Positions 36,162 through 45,747 are shown, counted from the stretch's first letter. The stretch: DNA of 64,000 nt from Clostridium sp. (GCF_017888565.1 NZ_JAGHFX010000043.1:62001-126000); one strand, 5' to 3'. The notes: generated from the letters alone by a model not told the origin. Program-made: numbers and translations.

Positions 36162-36539
36162 ATGCTTGACAATAATAAGTGTATTTTAGTTTATAATGTT
36201 CCAGAAATAGAGTTAAATATTTTAAAAGAAGAAGGATTTAGGATTTTAGAAATATCATCAGAAATGGTTGAAATGACTGTTAAGGATATAATAAATGGGT
36301 TAAGGTTCGAGACATTCAATTCAAATCCAAGAGGAGAATCTGTTATTCTTTTCAATAATTTTTCTGATGAAGAGCTAAAAGGAACTATAAGAAGTATTAG
36401 ACAAAAGATAAAAGGTGGAATATTAGCAACAGTAACTCCAACTTCAATGGAGTGGAAATTCAATTATTTAGTAGAGCACTTAATTGAAGAACGAGAGTGG
36501 TACTTAAAGCAACAGAAGGGAAGATCTCAAAGTGAGTAG
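36162..36539 (+). CDS. DUF3783 family protein
   Basis: 125 residues, cytosolic. The sequence (ILVYNVPEIELNILKEEGFRI, ESVILFNNFSDEELKGTIRSIR, ILATVTPTSMEWKFNYLVEHLIEERE) fits DUF3783, a small family of unknown role. AGGAGGGG precedes ATG. Its end overlaps the start of the following regulator gene by 8 bases, so the two are translationally coupled. Confidence 0.75.
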   Translation: MLDNNKCILVYNVPEIELNILKEEGFRILEISSEMVEMTVKDIINGLRFETFNSNPRGESVILFNNFSDEELKGTIRSIRQKIKGGILATVTPTSMEWKFNYLVEHLIEEREWYLKQQKGRSQSE

Positions 36540-37212
36540 AGTTGGGGGAAAAATAAAAGAGGCTAGACTTAAGAGTGGAATGAGTCAAAAGGTATTGGCT
36601 AAAAAGTTAGGTGTAGCAGAAAAGTTTATAAATGAAGTTGAAATGGGAAGAAGAGTAGCTCAAGAATCGTTAATTAACAAGGTATCAAAAATATTAAATG
36701 CTGACTTTAATGATATTAGTATGGTAGTTACAGATGAAGCTCTAATTGAAGAAAGAAAGACTATGAGTGAAGTTAAAAATAAGGCATCTAAAGTGAATAT
36801 AGAAAAAAATGAAGTTTGGACTAATGCCTTTTCATCTGTGTTAAAGAATGTTCCTATTCTTGATTATTCATTAAAAAATAATAAGGGGTTTAAAGAACTA
36901 CCTATTCATTCAAATAAAGTTGAAGGATATTCTCAAGATAAGGTTCTATATTTAGAAATTCAAGATGATGAGATGTCTGGATTTAGAATGTTAAAAGGAG
37001 ATTTAGCTTTTGCTACTTTAGTAAAGGAAGTAAGCAATAATGGAATATTTTTAGTTGAATATAAAGGAAGAAGAGCAATAAGACAAATAAAGAACTTAGG
37101 AAATTCTAAAGTTTTATTAGTCAGTAATGCAGGAAGCCTATTAACTGAAACTATGAATCTTAATGATATTTCTGTACTAGCTAAATTAGATAGAATAGAA
37201 ATAAAACTATAA
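36532..37212 (+). CDS. XRE-type transcriptional regulator with degenerate S24/LexA-like domain
   Basis: 226 residues. The N-terminal helix-turn-helix (about 7-60, SGMSQKVLAKKLGVAEKFINEVEMGRR) is followed by a linker and a C-terminal LexA/S24-like fold (about 130-226, LYLEIQDDEMSGFRMLKGDLAFATL..EYKGRRAIRQI). The usual catalytic Ser of the D-S-M motif is replaced by Glu (DDEM) and the catalytic Lys appears as Arg, so self-cleavage is not expected. GTG start inside the previous gene. It sits just upstream of the csp-sleC locus but is separated from it by a terminator; a link to germination is only positional. Confidence 0.85.
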   Translation: MSRVGGKIKEARLKSGMSQKVLAKKLGVAEKFINEVEMGRRVAQESLINKVSKILNADFNDISMVVTDEALIEERKTMSEVKNKASKVNIEKNEVWTNAFSSVLKNVPILDYSLKNNKGFKELPIHSNKVEGYSQDKVLYLEIQDDEMSGFRMLKGDLAFATLVKEVSNNGIFLVEYKGRRAIRQIKNLGNSKVLLVSNAGSLLTETMNLNDISVLAKLDRIEIKL

Positions 37213-37215
37213 ATG

Positions 37216-37254
37216 AAAAGTTGTTTTGGATTTAATAAATTCAAGACAACTTTT
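37216..37254 (+). terminator. Intrinsic terminator
   Basis: 18-bp stem with two G-U pairs (37216-37233 with 37237-37254), T8 run. Confidence 0.9.
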
Positions 37255-37348
37255 TTTTATAACGAAAAATTATGAATATATAAAACAAATTATAATTTAG
37301 GTTCCCACTTTACAAAAAAAATACATATATTGATAAAAACAAGACTGT

Positions 37349-37363
37349 GAGGTGAGAACTATA
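37349..37363 (+). promoter_or_regulatory. Ribosome binding site of the fused csp gene, pointing to a non-canonical AUA start
   Basis: GAGGTGA (37349-37355) is a 7-base perfect match to the anti-SD. The only conventional start nearby, GTG at 37352, lies inside this site and has no SD of its own. Eight bases after GAGG comes in-frame ATA (37361), the position where ATG would be expected. Confidence 0.55.
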
Positions 37364-40300
37364 GAAAACATAAATCCAAATAAGGTGGATGCAGGATTAG
37401 GACTTATACAAAATGTACCAAAGAATATATTGAGTAAGTTAGGAATAAGTCAAGGCACTACTTTTTCAGAGGGAGGTATAATAGAAGTTACTATAATATC
37501 TGGAGATAGCCCTGAGAATGTAGCAAAAATTGTAGAGGACTTAGGCGGAAGATACGAGAATTTAGGCTTTGGATTTGGAATAGTTAATATACCTGTTGAT
37601 AATTTATGGAGATTAGCAAATAGCAATTCGATACAATATATAGAATTACCTAAAAGCTTATATACTACAGACTCTCAAAGTAATAGAGCAGCCTGTGTAA
37701 ATACAGCTAGAGAGAGCTTCGGTATTCAAGGTGAAGGTGTTTTAGTTGGATTTATAGATACAGGTATAGATTATACTCATCCAGCATTTAGAAATGAGGA
37801 TGGAACAACAAGAATAGATTATATATATGATTTAAGTGATAATGGAAAGATATATAATAGAGAGATTATTAATACAGCTCTTCAAAATGCAGATCCATTT
37901 TCTGTAGTCCCTTCTTATGATAGTACAGAACATGGAACTCATGTAGCAGGGATTGCTTGTGCTGGAGGAAATATAAACCCGGCTTTTTATGGAGTAGCTC
38001 CTAAAAGTTCGATTGCAATGGTTAAATCTACTAGAGGACAATTTGCACTTAGCACTAATATAATGAGGGGATTAAAGTTTCTTGTTGATAGAGGAAAGGA
38101 ATTAAATAAGCCATTAGTAGTTAATATAAGTTTAAGTACTAATGATGGAGCTCATAATGGAACAAGTCTTTTAGAGCAATATATATCAACAATATCGACA
38201 TTAGAAAGGATTACAATTGCCATTGCGGCTGGAAATGAGGGCGATGCAGCTCATCATATTGGTGGAGATCTAACAGGAGAAAAAAGAATATCTATAAATG
38301 TAGCTGAGGATGAACCTGCTGTAATATTAAATTTATATAAATCTGTTTTATCTAACATATCTATAAGAATAACAAGCCCTACTGCAGCAACAAGCGGAGA
38401 GATAATAATAAGAGAGGGATACACTGAAGGAATAATAGGAAGGGATAGATATCAAGTTTATTATACTGGACCTAAACCATTTGATTTAATAGGAGAAATA
38501 TCAATTGCATTACTAACAAATAGTCAATATATATCAGCAGGGCAGTGGGAAATTAGGTTATCATTACAAAATGAATATACAGGCATATTTGACATGTGGT
38601 TGCCAATATCTGAAGGATTAAATGTTAATACAAAGTTTTTACAACCAACTGTATTAAATACACTTGGAATTCCTGCAACAGTAAGCAATATAATTGCGGT
38701 TGGAAGCTATAATTATGTTACAAATAATATATCCTCTTTCAGTGGAAGAGGAAGACCAGCAATATTTGAGGCAATAAGGCCAGATTTAGTAGCCCCAGGA
38801 GAAGGTATTTCAGCACCAACTCCCAATAGGTCATTTGATACTAAGAGCGGTACGTCCATGGCGACTCCGCATGTAACTGGAATTGCAGCGTTGATGATGG
38901 AATGGGGAATCTTAAAAAGAAATGATCCATATTTATTTGGTGAGAGGCTGAAATATTATTTAGTAGTTTCAGCAAAGAGACCTAGAACAGATGTAATATA
39001 TCCAGATCCAAGTTGGGGATATGGTCAAGTATGCTTAAGTGCTGCAATAGAAACTATAATAAATAATATTGGGTTTATAGGATCTAGAAGCAGCAAAGAA
39101 TATAGAAATGATGTAGAGAATAGCATTAACGAAAATTTAGAGAGTGATAATGATACTTATGAAAATTTAAACAATATGGAAACTATAGATAATGAAATTA
39201 AAAGTAGCGATGAATATATTAAAAGTACAAATTCAATTAATGAAATTTTGGAGGATAAGGAAGTGGATATAAAAAGTAATAATTATAGGCAGCCAAGTAT
39301 ATATAAGGACTTTGAAAGAGAAACATTTCAAAATTATAAAGATTATAACGAAATTGTGGGATTCATAGTTGAATATACATCTAGCGAAGAATTGATAAAA
39401 ATAAACAATTTGCCGGGTGCATCAGTTACTGTACTAGATAATAACTTCGCTATCGTTTATATACCTTTTAATAGAATTTTAGAAGTAGAACCATATGTTA
39501 AGGATATAGTTTCTATAGAGGTACCAGTAATCTATACATTAGAGCAATCTTCACCTGTAGAGGCTAGTGGGGCTCCTCTGTTTCATAACAATCCATTTCT
39601 ACAATTAAATGGAAGAGGGGTTGTAGTAGGGATTGTAGATACCGGTATAGATTATTTAAATAATGAGTTTATGAGGGAGGATGAAACTACAAGAATAATA
39701 AGAATATGGGATCAGAGTTTAGATGGTGAGAATGAGATTTATGGAGCTAGGCTAGGGGTTGAATATAATAGTGATCAAATTAATGAAGCAATACAAGCGA
39801 ATAAGCGTGGTGAAGATCCATATGCAATAGTAAAGACTAAAGATGATATAGGACATGGAACTATGGTAGCTAGTTTAGTTGGCGCTAGAGGAATAAATCC
39901 TGAAGTTATGGGAGCAGCTCCAGACTGTGATTTTGCAATCGTTAAATTAAAGCAAGCTCCTAGTGTTATATTAGATTATGCTGGAGTAAGTACACCTGGA
40001 ACAGGTAGATATGCAACTGTTGAGTTATTACTAGCTGTAAGATATTTATCTAGATTAGCAAGTGACTTAAAAAGGCCTATGGTGATATGCGTTCCTCTTG
40101 GGAGCAATACAGGAGCTCATGATGGAACTAATGCTGTTGAGGTAATAATGTCAAATACAAGCAGTCAATTGGCAGTTGCATGTGTGACTGGTACTGGAAA
40201 TGAAGGTGATACTGATACTCATACAGAAGGTAAGTTTGAAAAGCCGGGTCAAATAAAAAATATAGAGATTAGAATGGGAAAAGGTCAAAAAGACTTAAAC

Positions 40301-41116
40301 TTTCAAATATATATACAACAACCTGATAAAGTTTCAATAGGAATAGTATCTCCATCTGGCGAGGTAGTTGAAAAAATACCAGTTAGATTAAGCAAGGTAG
40401 AGAATGTACAATTTATTTATGAAGGGACAAGAATGAGAATTTCATATATTTATCCTGATCCAGTTACAGGAGACGAAGTAATAAGTATTGAAGCAAGGGG
40501 ACTTAGGGAAGGAATATGGCAATTTAGATTATATGGAGATTATATAGTTGATGGGAGATATTGGAGTTGGTTACCTCAAAGAAGTTTACTAGATCCGGAT
40601 ACAAAGTTTTTAAGTCCAAGTCAATATACAACATTAACAGTTCCAGGAACATCAAGAGGAGCGATAGTAGCAGCTTTTTTTAACCAAAATAATAATGCAA
40701 CTGTAGGTCAATCAGGCAGAGGATTTACAAGAGACGGCAGAGTGAAGCCTGATCTTGCGGCAGGTGGTATAAATGCGATAGTTACAATGCCTGGAGGGGG
40801 AACTAGAATAGTAAGTGGTTCATCTGTTTCGACAGCTATTACAGCGGGTTGTTGTGCATTAATAATGCAATGGGGAGTTGTAGATGGAAATGACCCTAAT
40901 TTATATTCAACAGAAATTAGAACTTATTTGATAAGGGGAACAAGCATGAGAGTCGGGGATATATACCCAAATGAGCAATGGGGATATGGAGCAATAGATA
41001 TGAAGGGAGTATTTGATTCTATAAGAGAAAATCTAACTGGTGGTGTTAGTCAAACAAGAGATAATGAAGAATACAGTGTAGGCAATCTATTTGTAAGCAA
41101 GCCAACAGATATATAA
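37352..41116 (+). CDS. csp: Double-headed Csp germination protease (two fused subtilisin modules)
   Basis: 1254 residues (1251 if AUA at 37361 is used) with two complete Csp modules. Module 1: prodomain about 1-115, Asp136 (FIDTGID), His194 (EHGTHVAG), Ser502 (GTSMATPH). A linker rich in Asn/Glu/Ser (about 575-660) follows. Module 2: Asp763 (IVDTGID), His835 (GHGTMVAS), Ser1158 (GSSVSTA). Both triads are intact, unlike C. difficile CspBA, whose second domain is a pseudoprotease. Module 2 and the pair at 6583-10152 share sequence quirks; module 1 is closer to classical subtilases. sleC, the expected substrate, follows 62 bp later. GTG at 37352 is given as the conventional start. Confidence 0.92.
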   Translation: MRTIENINPNKVDAGLGLIQNVPKNILSKLGISQGTTFSEGGIIEVTIISGDSPENVAKIVEDLGGRYENLGFGFGIVNIPVDNLWRLANSNSIQYIELPKSLYTTDSQSNRAACVNTARESFGIQGEGVLVGFIDTGIDYTHPAFRNEDGTTRIDYIYDLSDNGKIYNREIINTALQNADPFSVVPSYDSTEHGTHVAGIACAGGNINPAFYGVAPKSSIAMVKSTRGQFALSTNIMRGLKFLVDRGKELNKPLVVNISLSTNDGAHNGTSLLEQYISTISTLERITIAIAAGNEGDAAHHIGGDLTGEKRISINVAEDEPAVILNLYKSVLSNISIRITSPTAATSGEIIIREGYTEGIIGRDRYQVYYTGPKPFDLIGEISIALLTNSQYISAGQWEIRLSLQNEYTGIFDMWLPISEGLNVNTKFLQPTVLNTLGIPATVSNIIAVGSYNYVTNNISSFSGRGRPAIFEAIRPDLVAPGEGISAPTPNRSFDTKSGTSMATPHVTGIAALMMEWGILKRNDPYLFGERLKYYLVVSAKRPRTDVIYPDPSWGYGQVCLSAAIETIINNIGFIGSRSSKEYRNDVENSINENLESDNDTYENLNNMETIDNEIKSSDEYIKSTNSINEILEDKEVDIKSNNYRQPSIYKDFERETFQNYKDYNEIVGFIVEYTSSEELIKINNLPGASVTVLDNNFAIVYIPFNRILEVEPYVKDIVSIEVPVIYTLEQSSPVEASGAPLFHNNPFLQLNGRGVVVGIVDTGIDYLNNEFMREDETTRIIRIWDQSLDGENEIYGARLGVEYNSDQINEAIQANKRGEDPYAIVKTKDDIGHGTMVASLVGARGINPEVMGAAPDCDFAIVKLKQAPSVILDYAGVSTPGTGRYATVELLLAVRYLSRLASDLKRPMVICVPLGSNTGAHDGTNAVEVIMSNTSSQLAVACVTGTGNEGDTDTHTEGKFEKPGQIKNIEIRMGKGQKDLNFQIYIQQPDKVSIGIVSPSGEVVEKIPVRLSKVENVQFIYEGTRMRISYIYPDPVTGDEVISIEARGLREGIWQFRLYGDYIVDGRYWSWLPQRSLLDPDTKFLSPSQYTTLTVPGTSRGAIVAAFFNQNNNATVGQSGRGFTRDGRVKPDLAAGGINAIVTMPGGGTRIVSGSSVSTAITAGCCALIMQWGVVDGNDPNLYSTEIRTYLIRGTSMRVGDIYPNEQWGYGAIDMKGVFDSIRENLTGGVSQTRDNEEYSVGNLFVSKPTDI
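39250..39265 (+). promoter_or_regulatory. Internal ribosome site and in-frame GTG in the csp linker
   Basis: GGAGG (39250-39254), 8-base spacer, GTG (39263-39265, residue 638), in frame. A product started here would be 617 residues and would have an N-terminus like the stand-alone Csp proteins. Confidence 0.5.
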
Positions 41117-41178
41117 AAGAACAAAATACTCATTAAAGGCATATATTGATTAGGGGAAAAATATTAAAGGAGAAATAT

Positions 41179-42585
41179 ATGGCTCAAAAAGGTAGATTAA
41201 AGGTACAATGTTTTGTTAATGAAACTTATATACCTATTGAAAACTCAAGAATAGTTATAAGGCCATCAGCTAGTAGCCCAGAAATAAATGACATAGTTCT
41301 ATCTACAAATTCTATGGGAGAATCTGAAATAGTGGAATTGGATGCACCACCTTTAGAATATTCACAGCAACCAACAGGACAGGTTCCTTATAGTATGTAT
41401 GATATAAGGGTAGAGAGGGAAGGATTCCAAAGTATACTAATAAACAGATGTCAGGTTTTCCCAGATGAATTGGCTATACAACCATGCAATATGATTGAAT
41501 CTCTAAATAGGGCATATAGAGCTGAAACTATAAATGTTCCACCTAATACATCCAATGTATCGCCAACTGCAGCAGGAGGAAGTATAGTAGAAACTATAAA
41601 TATTGGACCAAATGTTTTAAATGGAAATTATCCAGAAAAAATTCCTGAAGAAGAGGAGAAACCATTGCCACCTCCAACAAGTGGAGTTGTTTTGCAAAAA
41701 CCAGTAGTGCCTGAATTTATAGTTGTTCATGCTGGAGGGCCAAACAATACATCAGCACCTAACTATAGGGTTCCTTATAAAGATTATATAAAAAACGTTG
41801 CATCATGCGAGATATACTCAACTTGGTCGGAAAATACAATACGTTCAAATATTTATGCTATAGTTTCATTTACTTTAAATAGAATATATACAGAGTGGTA
41901 TAGAGGTAAGGGAAAGAATTTTGATATAACAAATTCAACAGCATATGATCATGCATTTACTTATGGAAGAAATATATTTGAAAGTATTAGTGAAGTAGTA
42001 GATGATATATTTGCAACTTATGTAAGAAGAATGGGAAGAAAGCAACCTTTATTAACGCAATATTGTGATGGTAAAAATGTATCTTGTCCAGGTTGGATGA
42101 CACAGTGGGGAAGTAAGTATTTAGGAGATCAAGGTAAGACTCCATATGAAATACTAACAAACTTTTATGGAAGTGATATTGAATTAGTTACTGCAGATCA
42201 AGTGAAGGGCATACCAAAGTCATATCCTGGATATGATTTAATAATAGGATCATCAGGACAAGAGGTTAGGACTATACAAGAATTTTTAAATAGAATATCT
42301 CAGAATTACCCTCTAATTCCGAAGGTAGCTCAAGATGGTATATATGGAGCTAATACGGCAGAGGCAGTTAGGGTTTTTCAAGGAGTTTTCAATTTACCTA
42401 AAACAGGTGTAGTTGATTATGCAACTTGGTATAAAATATCAGATGTCTATGTAGGGGTAACAAGAATAGCAGAATTAAGGGGAAGTGCAAGGTCGGTTCA
42501 AAGAATATTTGTTCCGCCAAGATCTTTCGATAACTACTATGATCCTACAATCCCTAAATTTGATTATATGGATGATATGGTGTAA
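41179..42585 (+). CDS. sleC: Spore cortex-lytic enzyme SleC (proenzyme)
   Basis: Hydrolase that degrades spore cortex peptidoglycan at germination after Csp cleaves its prosequence. 468 residues: N-terminal pro-region (about 1-175), Pro/Glu-rich junction (KIPEEEEKPLPPPTSG), SpoIID-like catalytic domain (about 176-355; SCEIYSTW holds the likely acid Glu at about 211; CDGKNVSCPGWMTQWG) and a peptidoglycan-binding domain (about 360-435, QDGIYGANTAEAVRVFQ). ATG at 41179 has AAAGGAG 6 bases upstream; the TTG at 41146 does not. It lies just downstream of the fused csp and is probably co-transcribed with it. The cleavage point is likely near 170-178 by domain layout. Confidence 0.93.
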   Translation: MAQKGRLKVQCFVNETYIPIENSRIVIRPSASSPEINDIVLSTNSMGESEIVELDAPPLEYSQQPTGQVPYSMYDIRVEREGFQSILINRCQVFPDELAIQPCNMIESLNRAYRAETINVPPNTSNVSPTAAGGSIVETINIGPNVLNGNYPEKIPEEEEKPLPPPTSGVVLQKPVVPEFIVVHAGGPNNTSAPNYRVPYKDYIKNVASCEIYSTWSENTIRSNIYAIVSFTLNRIYTEWYRGKGKNFDITNSTAYDHAFTYGRNIFESISEVVDDIFATYVRRMGRKQPLLTQYCDGKNVSCPGWMTQWGSKYLGDQGKTPYEILTNFYGSDIELVTADQVKGIPKSYPGYDLIIGSSGQEVRTIQEFLNRISQNYPLIPKVAQDGIYGANTAEAVRVFQGVFNLPKTGVVDYATWYKISDVYVGVTRIAELRGSARSVQRIFVPPRSFDNYYDPTIPKFDYMDDMV

Positions 42586-42591
42586 TAATGT

Positions 42592-42618
42592 GATGAATTG
42601 GAATATTTCCAATTCATC
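42592..42618 (+). terminator. Intrinsic terminator of the csp-sleC unit
   Basis: Perfect 12-bp stem (42592-42603 with 42607-42618), 3-base loop, T8 run. Confidence 0.9.
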
Positions 42619-42720
42619 TATTTTTTTTATAAAAATAGTTATATAATGAACTTAAATATATAAAGTTTTTAAAGTTATACAGAACATTAGGCATAAATAC
42701 TTAAATTAAGGGGGACAGTT

Positions 42721-44496
42721 ATGAAAGGTACAGTTGTTTCTACGTGGTTAAGAACATGTAGGGATTTATATGGAAATGAAGTTATAAATAAAAGTTTAAA
42801 ATCAGTAAATTGGTCAGAGAACATAGTATTTACACCTTTAGAAGATGTAAATGACATACAAATATTTAACTTAATACAAACAATAGCAGATAATGTAGGT
42901 ACTTCAGTAAATGAGCTATGGCAAGTCATTGGAGAAAATAATTTACAGAAGTTCTCAGAAGATTATCCTGTATTCTTTAAAAGAGTAAACTTATATAAGT
43001 TTTTAGATTCACTTAACTTTATACATTCAATAATAATGAAAAAGATAAGGGGGGCTAAGCCACCTAAGATGCATTTAGAACCAATATCAAGTAATAGCAT
43101 ATATTTTACATATAGATCAGATAGAGAGCTATTTGATTATTTTTTAGGGTTGTTAAATGGAAGTGCTAAACATTTTGGTGAAAATATAGAAGTTAAAGAA
43201 GTAGAAAGAAAAAAGGGAGAGTTAAAAGTACATATTAAATTTGAAAATACTATCCAACATAGTAAGAGATACATATTTAGCAATAGCTTATCAAGTATAG
43301 GATTAAAGAGTTTAGAGTTAAAGATTGCTGTTCCTATATTTTTAATTATTACTTGCATCAGTATCTTACTTGTAGGATTACCAAAGGGATTAATTATTGG
43401 GATTACTTCTGGAATTATATCGGTATTTGTATCTTATATAACAATAAAGCCTTTAAATGACATAATAGAAAATATAGAAAACAATAAATTTGAAGTTATA
43501 GAAAAAAGTATAACTACAAATGATAAGCTTGAAAAAATATATAAGGGAATATCAAAATTAAAAGAGAATATTGGTAAAGATTCAACATCAGCTAATCTTG
43601 CGGTTAATGAACTAGCTACATTTACTCAAGCAATGTATGACACAACAGAAAAAATGAGAAAGACTACAGAGGAAATAGCTAGCTATTCAGAGCAAGTTTC
43701 AGAATTGGCAACACAACAAGAGTTAAGTACTGAAACCCTTGTAAAGCAAACAAATGAAAACATTTTAGCTTTAAAGGATTTAGTAAATTCTGAAGATAAA
43801 AATAAAAATGAATTAGATAAATCTGTTGAAAAGATTAATCAAAGTCATATAAATGTAGACAAGTCTAGTGAGGCTATAAAAGAATCATTAAAATCATTTA
43901 TGGATGTAAAGGAAAAGGGTAAAAATCTTCAAAGAAAGGCAGAAGATATTACTCAAATAGTATCTTTAGTATCAGGGATTTCATCTCAAACTAATCTTTT
44001 AGCTCTAAATGCTTCAATAGAGGCTGCAAGGGCAGGAGAACAGGGTAGGGGATTTGCTGTTGTAGCTGAAGAAGTAAGAAAGCTTGCAGAACAATCACAA
44101 CAAGCTGTTAAGGATATAAACAGCAATTTATCATTCTTTGCAGAAGAAATTAATTCATTAGTTACAAGTATAGAAAATCAATATAATATATTAGAGCTAG
44201 AAACTGGTAATTTAGAAAATGTAAGAAAGATAAGTTTAGAGGCCAATGAATTGATTAAGGTTGTATCAAATGAAACTAATAAATCAATAATTCAATTAAA
44301 TAATGAAGTTAAGTCAGTTGAAGAAATGTTTGAAACAATTGATTCATTAGCTTCAATTGCAGCTGAAAATGCAGCATCATCTCAACAAGTTAATCAAGAT
44401 ATAGAGGAGTTTACTAGAAATATTCAAGATATGATAGATACTCTTCAAAAGGTTAAAGATGTTGGAGATAACTTTTCAAGTAATATAGATATATAA
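42721..44496 (+). CDS. H-NOX (haem NO/O2-binding) methyl-accepting chemotaxis protein
   Basis: Gas-sensing chemoreceptor of 591 residues. The N-terminal cytosolic H-NOX domain (1-182) is close to the Thermoanaerobacter protein and keeps its numbering: haem ligand His102, haem-propionate motif Tyr131-Ser133-Arg135 (YRSDR), and the distal pocket Trp9, Asn74 and Tyr140 linked to O2 binding. A helical hairpin in the membrane (about 201-219 and 223-242) is followed by a cytosolic MCP coiled coil with the conserved tip near 415-460 ([19 protein letters not shown]). There is no extracytoplasmic sensor domain. It would signal O2 or NO to CheA. Strong GGGGGA ribosome site. Stands alone after the sleC terminator. 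Confidence 0.95.
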   Translation: MKGTVVSTWLRTCRDLYGNEVINKSLKSVNWSENIVFTPLEDVNDIQIFNLIQTIADNVGTSVNELWQVIGENNLQKFSEDYPVFFKRVNLYKFLDSLNFIHSIIMKKIRGAKPPKMHLEPISSNSIYFTYRSDRELFDYFLGLLNGSAKHFGENIEVKEVERKKGELKVHIKFENTIQHSKRYIFSNSLSSIGLKSLELKIAVPIFLIITCISILLVGLPKGLIIGITSGIISVFVSYITIKPLNDIIENIENNKFEVIEKSITTNDKLEKIYKGISKLKENIGKDSTSANLAVNELATFTQAMYDTTEKMRKTTEEIASYSEQVSELATQQELSTETLVKQTNENILALKDLVNSEDKNKNELDKSVEKINQSHINVDKSSEAIKESLKSFMDVKEKGKNLQRKAEDITQIVSLVSGISSQTNLLALNASIEAARAGEQGRGFAVVAEEVRKLAEQSQQAVKDINSNLSFFAEEINSLVTSIENQYNILELETGNLENVRKISLEANELIKVVSNETNKSIIQLNNEVKSVEEMFETIDSLASIAAENAASSQQVNQDIEEFTRNIQDMIDTLQKVKDVGDNFSSNIDI

Positions 44497-44510
44497 TTGA
44501 AAAAAATTAT

Positions 44511-44550
44511 ACCCCCAGGGCCCAATTTTGGGAATCTGGGGTGTTTTCTT
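44511..44550. terminator. GC-rich bidirectional terminator
   Basis: ACCCCCAG pairs with CTGGGGT, with inner CCCAA/TTGGG pairing, then a T-run. Converging genes on both sides. Confidence 0.85.
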
Positions 44551-44557
44551 TTATGAA

Positions 44558-45616
44558 TTAATTTAGTTCTTTTTTATGTTTAAAATAAAAATAAATTGTT
44601 TGTGCTATGAACACTAAGCTAAGCATACCAAAAAGAGGATATAATAATCCAATCAATTTTGAAAATCCTATTCTTGATATAGGAAGAGCAATAATAAGGA
44701 CTATGAATATTGCCTTTTTAAATTCTATATTAAAGTTATTATCTAATGTTTTACTTATAGAGTAAACATCAGAAACTTCAGTAGAAAACATTTCTAGCCA
44801 AATTACCACTAATAATAATGCTTGAACTACATTCCCAAAGCGTTGTGCAACAAATAATAAAGGTATTTCATATTGATGTATATATGGTTGGTTTATCATT
44901 AATAAGAAATTTATAGCAAAGCTTAAACCAGCTAAACCTATTGCACCAAGTGCAATTCCATAAAACATAGTTTTAGGTTTTTTTATTTGATTGCTAAGAG
45001 GTACAAGTACACCAAGACAACAAAGAGTATTATATCCAGCATATAGTATTGTAGATAATGTAACACCTGTTTTTCTTGGCTCAAATTTAGTTAAAAACTC
45101 TAATGAAATCATATCTTTACAAAACATAAAATATAGTATGGTTATTGTTGTTATTGTAATCACAAGAGTCGGAACTATAAATGAGTTAACTTCAATTAAA
45201 CCATCAGTATCTCTTAAAAGAAAGAAAATTGCTAAAGCTACCATTATTAATGAACCAATTATCTTAGGAATACCAAAGAATTGATTTATTAATGCGCCAC
45301 TACCTGCTAATATTATTGATGCACTAGAAATCAAGTATAGTGTAGTAATTACACCAGTAATTTTACCAAGTATACTTGGACTTACTACCTTAATTACATC
45401 ACCATAAGAGTTTAGTTTATATTTAATGCTAATCTTAGAAACTATAGAACCCATAATCATATAAAATATACCACAGGCTATGATTCCTATAAAACTTGAT
45501 ACTCCATATGATGTAAAAAATTCCTTGATTTCTTGTCCAGAAGCTAATCCGGCTCCAACAATTGTTCCAATAAAAACAACTGCTATTTGAAAAATTTTAG
45601 AAAATTCACGTTTCAT
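44558..45616 (-). CDS. YkvI-like multi-pass membrane protein
   Basis: 352 residues with about ten membrane helices. The N-terminus (IFQIAVVFIGTIVGAGLASGQEIKEFF) has the glycine-rich unwound helix of APC-fold transporters and is diagnostic of the YkvI group. A solute importer or exporter is likely, but the substrate is unknown. The ATG follows AGGGGGAT. Single gene. The APC fold is shared with germinant-receptor B subunits, but nothing else here supports a germination role. Confidence 0.8.
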   Translation of the reverse strand: MKREFSKIFQIAVVFIGTIVGAGLASGQEIKEFFTSYGVSSFIGIIACGIFYMIMGSIVSKISIKYKLNSYGDVIKVVSPSILGKITGVITTLYLISSASIILAGSGALINQFFGIPKIIGSLIMVALAIFFLLRDTDGLIEVNSFIVPTLVITITTITILYFMFCKDMISLEFLTKFEPRKTGVTLSTILYAGYNTLCCLGVLVPLSNQIKKPKTMFYGIALGAIGLAGLSFAINFLLMINQPYIHQYEIPLLFVAQRFGNVVQALLLVVIWLEMFSTEVSDVYSISKTLDNNFNIEFKKAIFIVLIIALPISRIGFSKLIGLLYPLFGMLSLVFIAQTIYFYFKHKKELN

Positions 45617-45747
45617 TTTTAATCCCCCTATTTACTATCTATTAACAAATATATATTTATAAAAGTATTTTTATTCTTCAAAAATGAATAAGGTATATTT
45701 TCTTTGGGAAAATAACCTTGAGGACTATATATAAGGAGGTAATAAAA

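Noticed and set aside
37352..41116. The fusion as a sequencing error joining two genes
   Set aside because: The linker of about 85 residues keeps the frame with acidic, low-complexity codons and no stop. A single base error could not join the genes this cleanly, though loss of an old stop during evolution is possible.
44558..45616. YkvI-like protein as a germinant receptor B subunit
   Set aside because: The N-terminal motif is YkvI type, and no GerA or GerC-like gene is adjacent.
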